From the NCBI GenBank assembly GCA_904501965.1, contig CAJGCS010000019.1, positions 1 to 12,140 of the forward strand: a DNA stretch of 12,140 nt, written 5' to 3'. The notes beneath the pieces were generated by a model. It made no database searches and was not told where the DNA came from. It saw nothing but the letters and a program-made list of their open reading frames with translations. Shown piece after piece: positions 5,751-12,140 of the stretch. How positions within the stretch are numbered: the first letter of the stretch is position 1; each line of letters begins with the position of its first letter. Made by a program: the position numbers and the translations under genes. Source of the stretch: an uncultured Bacilli bacterium. Its GTDB lineage: Bacteria; Bacillota_I; Bacilli_A; ML615J-28; CAG-313.

Positions 5751-7187
5751 TTATAGTTCTTCACCAAGCAAATGCCAAGAATAAGCTTTTATAATTTTTA
5801 CTTTAACTAAATCCCCAACTTTTGCAGTTTTAGGAGTAAAATTAACAAGTTTATTATGTTCTGAATAACCACATAATAACTCTGGATTATTTTTACTTGG
5901 CCCTTCAACTAATACTTCAACTACTTGATTTTCAAAGCGCATTTGACCTTTTAAACTATGTGCATTAACAACATCATTTAATCTATTTAAACGATCATGT
6001 TTTTGTTCTTCTGTTAATAAGTTTTCATAATTAGCAGCTGGTGTTCCTTCACGTGGAGAATAAATAAATGTAAATGCTCCTTCAAATTCTACTTCTTTTA
6101 CAAGTTCAACTGTATCTTGGAATTGTTCCTCAGTTTCACCAGGGAATGCAACAATAATATCAGTTGTAATACTAATTCCAGGAACATATTCTTTTAAAAG
6201 ATTAATCTTTTCCATATATTCTTCTTTAGTATATTTTCTATTCATTCTCTTTAATACTTCATTGTTTCCTGATTGAACCGGTAAATGTAGATTTGGCATA
6301 ATATTACCGCCAAGAGCCATCGCTTTTATAGTTGCAAGATCTAAATCTCTTGGATGAGATGTTGTATATCTTATACGTTTGATACTTGTTTTATTTAAAT
6401 CTTCTAATAGATTCGCAAAACCATATTCACGATCTGTGAAGTCTTTACCATAAGCATTTACATTTTGGCCAAGTAATGTTACTTCAATATATCCTGCTTT
6501 TGCAAGAGCTTCTACTTCTTCTATGATGCTTTCTGGTTTTCTTGAACGTTCTTTACCTCTTGTATAAGGAACAATACAATAAGTACAGAATTCATCACAA
6601 CCATACATAATATCTACCCATGCTTTTGCAAGATGATCTCTTTTTACAGGAATGTTTTCAACAATGTTTCCTTCGATTGATAAGACTTCTACTACCTTTT
6701 GACCGTTAAATGCATCATAAACATATTCAGGTAAAGAAGAAATATTATGAGTTCCGAATACTACTTTAACATAAGGAAAACTCTTTTTTAAACGACGAAC
6801 TGTTTTTTCTTCTTGAGGCATGCAACCACAAATACCAATAATCATATCTGGTTTTTGTTTTAAGAACTTTTGGAATCTACCAAGTTCACCGAATACTCTT
6901 TCTTCAGCATTTTCTCTAATTGCACAAGTATTAAATAAAACAAAATCAGCTTCTGTTTCAATATCAGTTGCAATAAAACCTAAAGCTTCAAGAATACCTG
7001 CCATTTTTTCGCTATCAGATAAATTACCTTGACATCCATATGTTTTTAAATGATATTTTTTTCCTACACCAAAGTTTAAGTACTTAGGATTAATATCAAA
7101 TATACTAAATTTAATTTCTTCTTTTCTTCTTTTTCTAGCATCTTTAATAGATGGTTCGATTAATTTGCTGTATGTATTATTACTCAT
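5751..7187 (-). CDS. miaB: tRNA-2-methylthio-N6-dimethylallyladenosine synthase MiaB
   Basis: Radical-SAM methylthiotransferase that adds a methylthio group to i6A37 next to the anticodon of tRNAs reading UNN codons. It is 478 residues (B. subtilis YmcB is about 509). The N-terminal MTTase domain has the three Cys that bind the auxiliary iron-sulfur cluster: Cys52 in TYGCQGN, Cys88 in FNTCAIRENAE, Cys122 in GCMPQEE. The radical SAM cluster motif is YGCDEFCTYCIVPYTRG, with Cys197, Cys201 and Cys204. A TRAM RNA-binding domain fills about residues 405-475. It starts one base after the stop of the acetyltransferase gene, with AGGAAAG inside that gene's end as ribosome site, so the two are translationally close. 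All catalytic Cys are intact. Confidence 0.97.
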   Translation of the reverse strand: MSNNTYSKLIEPSIKDARKRRKEEIKFSIFDINPKYLNFGVGKKYHLKTYGCQGNLSDSEKMAGILEALGFIATDIETEADFVLFNTCAIRENAEERVFGELGRFQKFLKQKPDMIIGICGCMPQEEKTVRRLKKSFPYVKVVFGTHNISSLPEYVYDAFNGQKVVEVLSIEGNIVENIPVKRDHLAKAWVDIMYGCDEFCTYCIVPYTRGKERSRKPESIIEEVEALAKAGYIEVTLLGQNVNAYGKDFTDREYGFANLLEDLNKTSIKRIRYTTSHPRDLDLATIKAMALGGNIMPNLHLPVQSGNNEVLKRMNRKYTKEEYMEKINLLKEYVPGISITTDIIVAFPGETEEQFQDTVELVKEVEFEGAFTFIYSPREGTPAANYENLLTEEQKHDRLNRLNDVVNAHSLKGQMRFENQVVEVLVEGPSKNNPELLCGYSEHNKLVNFTPKTAKVGDLVKVKIIKAYSWHLLGEEL

Positions 7188-7188
7188 A

Positions 7189-7770
7189 TTACTTTCCTAC
7201 AACTTTTCTACTATAATAATCTTCTCTTGTTATTGAATAAATAGCCGTATCAAATATTTTACCATCATATCTAATATAACCATTTCTTGCAATTCCCTCA
7301 AAAGTGAAGCCACATTTTTCACAAACTCTTTTTGATTGAATATTATCTGGAAAAATTTCAACTACTATACGTTTTAAAGATAAATATTCAAAACCATAAG
7401 CTATTATTTCATTTGATGCTTCTGGCACTATTCCTTGTCCCCAATATTTAGGATTTAAAGCATAACCAAGTTCTGCCTTATGTAGAGGAGTGTGATTATA
7501 TAGTTCAATAGTACCAATCATCTTGTTTGTATTTTTTTCAACAATAGCCCATATTCCTATATCGTGGTTAGATTTAGGAGTAATTAAATTTCTAATGACA
7601 ATAATTGTTTCTGAAACAGAATTATGTGGTTCCCAACCAGCTTGAGGCCCCACATAAGGTGTTCTTGAATATTCAAACATGTCATCCGCATCTAATACAG
7701 AAAGTGGTCTTAACATTAATCTTTCTGTATATAAAATAGGTGTTCTTGAATTTTCATTCACAAAAATCAC
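7189..7770 (-). CDS. GNAT-family N-acetyltransferase (RimJ/RimL-like)
   Basis: A 193-residue acyl-CoA N-acetyltransferase of the RimJ/RimL branch, which acetylates protein N-termini or small molecules; the substrate cannot be read from sequence. Visible features are the first strand TERLMLRPLS (15-24), the beta-strand GTIELYNH, AELGYALNPKYWGQG (acetyl-CoA pyrophosphate loop, Trp110-Gly113), PEASNEIIAYGFEYLSLKRIV, and DNIQSKRVCEKCGFTFEG, the typical C-terminal motif. The start is the GTG at 7768-7770: an ATG overlaps it one base off but is out of frame, and the next in-frame Met (residue 19) would remove the first strand. Its ribosome site is weak (AAGAAAG). It occupies the place where Bacillus has tdh and kbl, between spoVS and miaB. 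Confidence 0.88.
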   Translation of the reverse strand: MIFVNENSRTPILYTERLMLRPLSVLDADDMFEYSRTPYVGPQAGWEPHNSVSETIIVIRNLITPKSNHDIGIWAIVEKNTNKMIGTIELYNHTPLHKAELGYALNPKYWGQGIVPEASNEIIAYGFEYLSLKRIVVEIFPDNIQSKRVCEKCGFTFEGIARNGYIRYDGKIFDTAIYSITREDYYSRKVVGK

Positions 7771-7787
7771 ATTCTTTCTTACTATTT

Positions 7788-7818
7788 AAAAAGTTGACAA
7801 AGAGGCTTTGCCAACTTT
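7788..7818 (-). terminator. Terminator after spoVS
   Basis: Minus strand: a 13-bp stem AAAGTTGGCAAAG/CTTTGTCAACTTT with one G-T pair and a three-base loop, then TTTTT ending at 7788. It begins within a few bases of the spoVS stop and lies upstream of the GNAT start, so GNAT-miaB depends on readthrough or on an unseen promoter. Confidence 0.82.
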
Positions 7819-7824
7819 GCCAAC
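7807..7824. repeat. Tandem 9-base repeat TTTGCCAAC x2
   Basis: Two exact head-to-tail copies, 7807-7815 and 7816-7824, the second reaching the first base of the spoVS stop codon on the opposite strand. One copy forms part of the terminator arm. Probably a small local duplication. Confidence 0.7.
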
Positions 7825-8087
7825 TAAATGCGAGTTTCAACAATTAGTTTAATTGCTGTTTTTTCCTCTCCTTCAATTAGCACATCGCTAAATGCAGGAA
7901 TACAAATTAGGTCTTTTCCTGACGGAGCAACATAGCCTCTAGCAATTGCAATGGCTTTAACAGCTTGATTTAATGAACCAGCCCCAATTGCTTGTACTTC
8001 AACACTTCTTTTTTCTCTAAATGCGTTTGCAAGTGCACCTGCAACAGAACTTGGTTTTGATTTTGATGATACTTTTAATACTTCCAT
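7824..8087 (-). CDS. spoVS: Stage V sporulation protein S
   Basis: SpoVS is a small Alba-like protein needed for spore coat and cortex completion in B. subtilis; it also affects septation. The 87 residues match the family's usual 86 and its very conserved text: MEVLKVSSKSKPSSVAGALA, VEVQAIGAGSLNQAVKAIAIARGYV, and IPAFSDVLIEGEEKTAIKLIVE. The start has AGGAGG (8097-8102) nine bases upstream. It follows ymdB and rny on the same strand, the arrangement known in Bacillus and other spore formers. A separate promoter-like site lies at the end of ymdB, and a terminator follows the gene, so spoVS may also be transcribed alone. Bacillus spoVS is under sigma-H; I do not see a clear sigma-H site here. 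Confidence 0.97.
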   Translation of the reverse strand: MEVLKVSSKSKPSSVAGALANAFREKRSVEVQAIGAGSLNQAVKAIAIARGYVAPSGKDLICIPAFSDVLIEGEEKTAIKLIVETRI

Positions 8088-8117
8088 CGTAGTATACCTC
8101 CTAGTAAAATTTAGGCC

Positions 8118-8142
8118 AGTGACCTATGTCACTATTGTATCA
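8118..8142 (-). promoter_or_regulatory. Possible spoVS promoter with an operator-like inverted repeat
   Basis: Minus strand TGATACAAT (8134-8142) is an extended -10. Directly downstream is a perfect inverted repeat AGTGAC-4-GTCACT (8118-8133), where transcription would start. The repeat has no following T-run, so a terminator is unlikely. Both lie on the last codons and stop of ymdB. Confidence 0.42.
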
Positions 8143-8914
8143 TATGCACGATGTCGTATTTTGTTACTTTTTGCGTACGCTCATTAATTTCTACTATTAA
8201 TCCACTAAACTGCTTTTTACCTTGTTCATATGGGATATGACGGGCAGGTTTACCTTCGATAAACTTGTTTTCAATGAAACTAGGATCAACACCAATTACA
8301 CCATCAAGTGCACCAGTCATTCCTAAGTCTGTCATATACATAGTACCATTCGGTAAAATATGAGCATCATTTGTTTGAACATGTGTATGTGTCCCAACAA
8401 CTATATTAACTCTTCCATCAAAATATAATCCATATGCAACTTTCTCAGAAGTAGCTTCTGCATGAAAATCACAAATATAGATATCGCTTTTAACTTCAGA
8501 TAATAATTTTTCTGTTGTTTTAAAAGGACAAGCAAATGTTTCACTTTCATTCATAAATGTTTTCCCGATTAATTGGAAAACAGTAATAGTAATATCATTA
8601 TATTTAAGTGTTACATACCCTTTACCAGGAGTACCTTCAGGATAATTTAGCGGTCTAATTAAATGGGTTTCATTATCAATAAATGTTAACACATTCTTAT
8701 TTTGAAAACTATGATTTCCAAGTGTAACTACATCTACATGTCTTTCTCTTAAAAAACGATAATACTTTTCATTAATTCCTTTACCATGTGCAATGTTTTC
8801 ACCATTTGCAACAATAAAGTTAATAGACTCTCTTTGTTTGATTTCTTGGAGTGCGTAGTCAAACATTTTTCTTCCGCTTATTCCAAAGATATCACCGACT
8901 AATAGTATTTTCAT
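8132..8914 (-). CDS. ymdB: YmdB-family metallophosphoesterase (2',3'-cyclic nucleotide phosphodiesterase)
   Basis: The B. subtilis relative hydrolyses 2',3'-cyclic nucleotides and affects the choice between motility and biofilm. This protein has 260 residues, the family's usual size. All metal ligands of the two-iron site are present: Asp8 (VGDIFG), Glu39 and Asn40 (ANGENIAHGKG), Asn67 and His68 (GNHS), His151 (DFHAEATSEK), His176 and His178 (GTHTHVQT). Other conserved text includes IRPLNYPEGTPGKGY and GMTGALDGVIGVD. One small change is GNHSF where Bacillus has GNHTW. The start is 15 bases after the rny stop with only a weak GAAAG ribosome site, so translation is probably linked to rny, whose RNA products it may process (inference). 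Confidence 0.95.
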   Translation of the reverse strand: MKILLVGDIFGISGRKMFDYALQEIKQRESINFIVANGENIAHGKGINEKYYRFLRERHVDVVTLGNHSFQNKNVLTFIDNETHLIRPLNYPEGTPGKGYVTLKYNDITITVFQLIGKTFMNESETFACPFKTTEKLLSEVKSDIYICDFHAEATSEKVAYGLYFDGRVNIVVGTHTHVQTNDAHILPNGTMYMTDLGMTGALDGVIGVDPSFIENKFIEGKPARHIPYEQGKKQFSGLIVEINERTQKVTKYDIVHMIQ

Positions 8915-8929
8915 TAATATTAATTCTTT

Positions 8930-10552
8930 CTAACGAGCTACTTCTTGAGCTCGAGTTTCTCTGATTACTATTACTTTAATAGTACCAGGATAATTCATTG
9001 TTGATTCAATCTTAGTTTTTACATCACGAGCAAGTTTGTATGCTTCTGCATCTGTAATAACTTCAGGTTTAACAACGATACGAAGTTCACGGCCTGCTTG
9101 TAAAGCATATGCTTTTTCAACGCCTTTGAATTCGTTAGTAACTTCTTCAAGTTGTTGTAATCTCTTGATGTAGTTATCAAGTGATTCAGATCTTGCACCA
9201 GGACGAGCAGCTGATAAAGTATCGGCTGCAGCTACTAATACCGAAATAACATTATCAGGTTCAACTTCACCATGGTGAGATGCAATTGAGTTTAATACAA
9301 CAGGATTTTCTCTAAATCTTGTTGCAATTTCAATACCAATTTCAACGTGGCTTCCTTCTTTTTCATGGTCTGTAGATTTACCAATATCATGTAATAAACC
9401 AGCACGGCGTGCAAGAATTTCATCTTCACCAATTTCCGCAGCAAGCTTACCAGCTAAGAAAGCAACTTCTTTAGAGTGTGCTAAAGCATTTTGTCCATAA
9501 CTTGTTCTAAAGTATAATCTACCGATTAATTTAACTAAATCAGGATGTACTTTACCAATACCAGTTTCGAATACAGCTTTTTCGCCTTCTTCTCTAATTT
9601 CATTTTCAAGTTCTTTTGTACACTTGTTGTATACTTCTTCAATTCGTGGTGGTTGAATACGACCATCACTAATTAAGATTTCAAGAGTACGACGTGCAAT
9701 TTCTCTTCTGATTGGATCAAAACAAGAAATAACAACAGTATCTGGTGTATCGTCAATAATTAAGTCAACGCCAGTAACAGCTTCGATTGCTCTAATGTTA
9801 CGACCTTCTCTACCGATGATACGACCTTTCATTTCGTCGTTTGGAAGTGAAACAACAGAAACAGTTCTTTCTTGAATTGTTTCGTTTGCATATTGTTGAA
9901 TAGCATTTGCAAGAATCATTTGTGATTTATGACCAGCTTCAGATCTAGCCTTTTCTGTTTCTTCTTTAACATATACTGCCATTTCCATATGCATTTCTTC
10001 TTCAAAATTTTTAAAGACAATTTCTCGAGCTTCTTCTTTTGATAAAGCAGCTACTTCCATTAGTTTTCTTTCTTGTTCTTCGATTAATTCACCAATCTTG
10101 TTATTACGTGCTTCAACTTCAGCTATACGTTTTTCCAATTTATCTTCTTTTGAAGATAATGCTTCTTCACGTTTATCTAAATTTAATGAACGATTTTCTA
10201 AGTTATTTTCACGACGTTCAAGCTTACTAGCTTCTTCTTGTAGTTCGCGTTTCTTTTCTTTAACTTCGGTACTATATTCGCTTTTTAATTTTTGAATTTC
10301 ATCTTTTGCATCTGAAACAAGTTTTTCATATCTTGTTTTACCTTCAGCTTCAGCATCAACAATAATTTTCTTAGCGTCTTTCCCTAATTGTTCATATTTA
10401 GCTTCAACTTCTTCTTGTCCTTTTTTCTTACCTTTTGGAAAGAAAATAAAATAAGCAACTAAGCAGCCTACACTAACTCCGATAATTATAGCTATAATAA
10501 TTGAAAGAATAACAAGGATTGACTCAACAACCGGATTAATTAATAAAAACAT
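8930..10552 (-). CDS. rny: Ribonuclease Y, membrane-anchored endoribonuclease
   Basis: RNase Y starts mRNA decay in many Firmicutes and sits at the membrane. The 540 residues show every expected part in order: an N-terminal membrane helix (about 10-38), a long charged coiled coil (about 45-215), a KH RNA-binding domain with the GRIIGREGRNIRAIE loop (243-257), and an HD domain with His359 and the His388-Asp389 pair (LLHDIGKS). It is about 20 residues longer than the B. subtilis enzyme (520). The ATG has AAGGAGA eight bases upstream. A consensus sigma-A promoter lies about 70 bases before the start, and a long inverted repeat fills the start of the untranslated leader, which may be regulatory. 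Downstream genes ymdB and spoVS follow in the same direction. Confidence 0.98.
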   Translation of the reverse strand: MFLLINPVVESILVILSIIIAIIIGVSVGCLVAYFIFFPKGKKKGQEEVEAKYEQLGKDAKKIIVDAEAEGKTRYEKLVSDAKDEIQKLKSEYSTEVKEKKRELQEEASKLERRENNLENRSLNLDKREEALSSKEDKLEKRIAEVEARNNKIGELIEEQERKLMEVAALSKEEAREIVFKNFEEEMHMEMAVYVKEETEKARSEAGHKSQMILANAIQQYANETIQERTVSVVSLPNDEMKGRIIGREGRNIRAIEAVTGVDLIIDDTPDTVVISCFDPIRREIARRTLEILISDGRIQPPRIEEVYNKCTKELENEIREEGEKAVFETGIGKVHPDLVKLIGRLYFRTSYGQNALAHSKEVAFLAGKLAAEIGEDEILARRAGLLHDIGKSTDHEKEGSHVEIGIEIATRFRENPVVLNSIASHHGEVEPDNVISVLVAAADTLSAARPGARSESLDNYIKRLQQLEEVTNEFKGVEKAYALQAGRELRIVVKPEVITDAEAYKLARDVKTKIESTMNYPGTIKVIVIRETRAQEVAR

Positions 10553-10585
10553 TTTTCCGTTCTCCTTTGTTATTATAATTATTTT

Positions 10586-10626
10586 GTATATGTAGAGTAT
10601 TTAAAATACCAAATTCCTACATATAC
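10586..10626. repeat. Inverted repeat in the rny leader, next to the -10 box
   Basis: Perfect 10-bp arms GTATATGTAG (10586-10595) and CTACATATAC (10617-10626), 21 bases apart, enclosing a second near-palindrome GTATTT-A-AAATAC (10597-10609). The right arm abuts the -10 box of the rny promoter, so it could be an operator; in RNA the inner part and GUAG/CUAC would form a hairpin at the very 5' end. Confidence 0.75.
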
Positions 10627-10655
10627 ATTATACACTAAAATAAGACAAATGTCAA
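10627..10655 (-). promoter_or_regulatory. Consensus sigma-A promoter for rny
   Basis: Minus strand TTGACA (10650-10655), 17-base gap, TATAAT (10627-10632): both boxes match the consensus fully with ideal spacing. Expected start near 10620 gives a leader of about 68 bases. The best promoter in the window, it likely drives rny, ymdB and perhaps spoVS. Confidence 0.92.
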
Positions 10656-10687
10656 ACCATTAAAGTTTTGTTTTTGTATCGCTTTAA

Positions 10688-10716
10688 TTGATGATTTTGT
10701 TTAATTTTGTTATAAT
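10688..10716 (+). promoter_or_regulatory. Sigma-A promoter for recU, with extended -10
   Basis: TTGATG (10688-10693), a 17-base gap ending in TGT, then TATAAT (10711-10716). Expected start about 10723 places the GGTGAT ribosome site at the very 5' end, so the leader is only about nine bases long. The promoter is back to back with that of rny, about 30 bases between -35 boxes. Confidence 0.85.
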
Positions 10717-10731
10717 ATTTTTGGTGATAAT

Positions 10732-11346
10732 ATGAGTGAAATTAAGTATCCAAATAGAATAATTAAAACTCCTTCAACTAATTTAATCAAGACAACTAAT
10801 TCAAAAAAAGCTCGTCTTGGAGCAGACTTTGAAGAAATGATTAATGAAAGTAATAAATTCTACTTAAACAAAGGATTAGCAGCAATCTATAAAAAGCCAA
10901 CTCCTATTCAAGTTGTATCCACAACATTCCCAAAAAGAAGTATGGCAAGGATTACTGAAGCATATTACAAAACTCCGTCTACAACTGACTATAATGGTGT
11001 ATATGAAGGATACTATATTGACTTTGAGGCAAAATCATGCCACAGTAATAGTTTTCCTTTTTCTAAGATTTTCAAACATCAAGTTGAACATTTGAAGACA
11101 GTTCATAATCTTGGGGGAATTGCATTTTTATTAATCGAATTTCCAAATAAAGAAGAAATATTTTTACTTCCAGCTACTATGCTATTTAACTTATACGATT
11201 CAATGAATGAAGGAGGAAGAAAAAGTATTCCTTATGCATACTTTAAAGAAAATGCATATTTAATAAAAAGGGGTTACACTCCGCAAGTAGATTACTTAAA
11301 AGCAGTTGATTTGTTAATAAAAGAAAATAAAGCAAAACGAATATAA
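10732..11346 (+). CDS. recU: Holliday junction resolvase RecU
   Basis: RecU cuts four-way junctions in recombination repair and chromosome segregation and works with RuvAB in Firmicutes. The protein has 204 residues (B. subtilis 206) and matches across its length: IKYPN at the start, GADFEEMINESNKFYL, AAIYKKPTPIQVV, PKRSMARITEAYYK, STTDYNGVYEGYYIDFEAK, HQVEHLKTVHNLGGIAFLL, GGRKSIPY and a C-terminal VDYLKAV. The metal-binding nuclease residues are Asp86, Asp97, Glu99 and Lys101, with Glu35 earlier. The start has GGTGAT three bases before the ATG. In Bacillus recU is followed by the penicillin-binding protein gene ponA; here a terminator and non-coding DNA follow instead, so it stands alone. 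Confidence 0.97.
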   Translation: MSEIKYPNRIIKTPSTNLIKTTNSKKARLGADFEEMINESNKFYLNKGLAAIYKKPTPIQVVSTTFPKRSMARITEAYYKTPSTTDYNGVYEGYYIDFEAKSCHSNSFPFSKIFKHQVEHLKTVHNLGGIAFLLIEFPNKEEIFLLPATMLFNLYDSMNEGGRKSIPYAYFKENAYLIKRGYTPQVDYLKAVDLLIKENKAKRI

Positions 11347-11396
11347 AACCGGAAAGTCTTCACGGATAATTTACCAAAAACCGCACAGGATAAAAT

Positions 11397-11434
11397 AAAT
11401 CCATCATGTACGAAAGTATTTGATGGATTTTTTT
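11397..11434 (+). terminator. Intrinsic terminator after recU
   Basis: Stem AAATCCATCA (11397-11406) with TGATGGATTT (11421-11430), then Ts to 11434. Inside the loop, GTAC-GAAA-GTAT forms a further short stem capped by a GAAA tetraloop. A strong terminator, about 50 bases past the stop. Confidence 0.9.
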
Positions 11435-11623
11435 ATTCGTTCGAACATCAATAATTACATCATAGATTTAAATTATTTGCGTATTGAAAATATGAATATT
11501 CCCACAACTACATTTACGAAGAAACGAAGAGAATCAATAACTTTAAGTGTATAAAAAAGATAACAAAAATTGCCCTCGTCTAAAAAAATAGCGAGCGCTA
11601 TATATTATATTTTACATTAAATA

Positions 11624-11654
11624 ACCGATTAGATATCATAATTTACCGATTAGA
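11624..11654. repeat. Paired direct repeat ACCGATTAGA, likely regulator binding site
   Basis: Exact copies at 11624-11633 and 11645-11654, 21 bases start to start (two helix turns), both preceded by TAA or TTA. They lie about 45-75 bases before the expected transcription start of the ABC gene, the usual place for an activator. Binding is inferred. Confidence 0.6.
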
Positions 11655-11683
11655 AAAAAAATGAATAATTCTTTACTTTTCTT

Positions 11684-11692
11684 TGTTATAAT
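11684..11692 (+). promoter_or_regulatory. Extended -10 promoter for the ABC transporter gene
   Basis: TGT-TATAAT is a perfect extended -10. The -35 position (11664-11669, AATAAT) is poor, which fits a promoter that needs an activator at the upstream repeats. Confidence 0.65.
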
Positions 11693-11729
11693 AATATCAG
11701 TAAATATAAAAGAAACGGAGGAAAAAGGA

Positions 11730-12140
11730 ATGCAAGCTATAAAAACTACCGAGCTTGTCAAACAGTACAAAAAAATAACTGCCGTAGATAAACTTGATTT
11801 AGAAATACACGAAGGAGAATTATTTTCTTTACTTGGTGTAAATGGTGCAGGAAAGACTACGACAATCAAAATACTTTCCTGTCTAACACAACCAACAGCC
11901 GGAGAGGCCTTTGTGGGCGGTTACGACGTTACAAAAGAATCAAAACAAGTAAAACGTCTAATTAGCGTTTCTCCACAAGAAACTGCCATTGCACCGGGTC
12001 TTTCCGTAAAAGAAAATTTAGAGTTGATTTGCGGTATTCATGGATTTTCAAAAGAAAAAACCTCTGCAAAAATCGCAGAGTTGTCGGAACAATTTGCCCT
12101 GAAAGATATTTTGAACAGAAAAGCAGGTAAGTTATCAGGA
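11730..12140 (+). CDS. ABC transporter ATP-binding protein, C-terminus cut by window edge
   Basis: I translated 137 codons with no stop. The protein is the ATPase subunit of an ABC exporter of the drug/antibiotic (ABC-2, DrrA/CcmA-like) type: Walker A GVNGAGKT (36-43), Q-loop Gln83 (SVSPQE), and the start of the signature motif at LSG (135-137) where the window ends. Walker B and the H-loop are beyond the edge. The wording KILSCLTQPTAGEAFVGGYDV is typical of this group, which is normally followed by one or two ABC-2 permease genes. The ribosome site is not ideal: ACGGAGG lies at about 11714-11720, nine bases before the ATG, with AAGGA nearer. Substrate unknown. Codon third positions are somewhat richer in G/C than in recU, which may hint at a different origin. 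Confidence 0.93.
   Translation, partial: MQAIKTTELVKQYKKITAVDKLDLEIHEGELFSLLGVNGAGKTTTIKILSCLTQPTAGEAFVGGYDVTKESKQVKRLISVSPQETAIAPGLSVKENLELICGIHGFSKEKTSAKIAELSEQFALKDILNRKAGKLSG

Larger units (their letters stand above)
11435..11729. other. Non-coding interval between recU and the ABC transporter gene
   Basis: AT-rich DNA without a credible gene on either strand. It holds an 8-bp palindrome GTTCGAAC (11439-11446), another GAATATTC (11494-11501), a 12-bp near-palindrome TAGCG-AG-CGCTA (11589-11600), the paired ACCGATTAGA repeats and a promoter for the next gene. Together with the recU tail it makes a gap of nearly 400 bases, the longest in the window. Confidence 0.6.

Noticed and set aside
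8118..8133. Terminator after ymdB
   Set aside because: The stem is only six base pairs and is followed by GGCC-rich text, not a T-run.
10039..10295. Two plus-strand open frames opposite rny
   Set aside because: They mirror the low-complexity coiled coil of RNase Y and have no ribosome sites or family-like features.
11347..11729. tRNA, small RNA, attachment site or insertion-sequence end in the long gap
   Set aside because: I found no cloverleaf, no long terminal inverted repeats and no target duplication; only short palindromes and the paired 10-mer stand out.
11636..11869. A 77-codon minus-strand open frame
   Set aside because: It lies opposite the Walker A region of the ABC ATPase and its promoter, has no ribosome site and no recognisable product; it is the shadow of the real gene.

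Overview
This window comes from a low-GC, endospore-forming member of the Firmicutes (Bacilli-like). The spore genes cotE and spoVS, a SafA-like LysM protein, and the housekeeping genes rny, ymdB, recU, miaB, polA and mutM all read as Bacilli-type. The order rny-ymdB-spoVS-(insert)-miaB-cotE follows the Bacillus subtilis rny-ymdB-spoVS-tdh-kbl-miaB-ymcA-cotE block, with a GNAT gene in place of tdh/kbl and no ymcA (ricA) between miaB and cotE. Tryptophan is read from TGG in these genes, so the standard code applies, yet none of the twelve visible stop codons is TGA. An uncultured or early-branching AT-rich Bacilli lineage is plausible; the exact taxon cannot be read from the window.

Layout: 1-3353 (minus strand) is a polA-mutM repair operon, with mutM cut by the left edge. 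3444-4340 (plus) holds a VanY-type D,D-carboxypeptidase and a 70-residue membrane protein with a Pro/Tyr tail, the latter behind a close match to a sigma-K promoter. 4337-5365 (minus) is cotE followed by a LysM protein with a Tyr-rich tail. 5527-5703 (plus) is a yjzC-like gene, and a two-way terminator separates it from miaB. 5751-10552 (minus) reads rny, ymdB, spoVS, a GNAT acetyltransferase and miaB. rny has a consensus sigma-A promoter with a long inverted repeat at the start of its transcript. 10732-11346 (plus) is recU with its own promoter and terminator. 11347-11729 is mostly non-coding and carries a two-copy direct repeat in activator position before an ABC transporter ATPase gene, which is cut by the right edge.

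Together the genes cover DNA repair (polA, mutM, recU), RNA turnover and tRNA modification (rny, ymdB, miaB) and spore assembly (spoVS, cotE, LysM protein, probably the Pro/Tyr protein). The most unusual part is 4081-5365, a compact spore-coat island. Two convergent genes there overlap at their stop codons, each seems to carry the other's transcription terminator inside its coding sequence, and both encode Tyr-rich tails. A terminator hairpin sits on the cotE stop codon just before the LysM gene. No tRNA, rRNA, CRISPR array or insertion sequence was seen.
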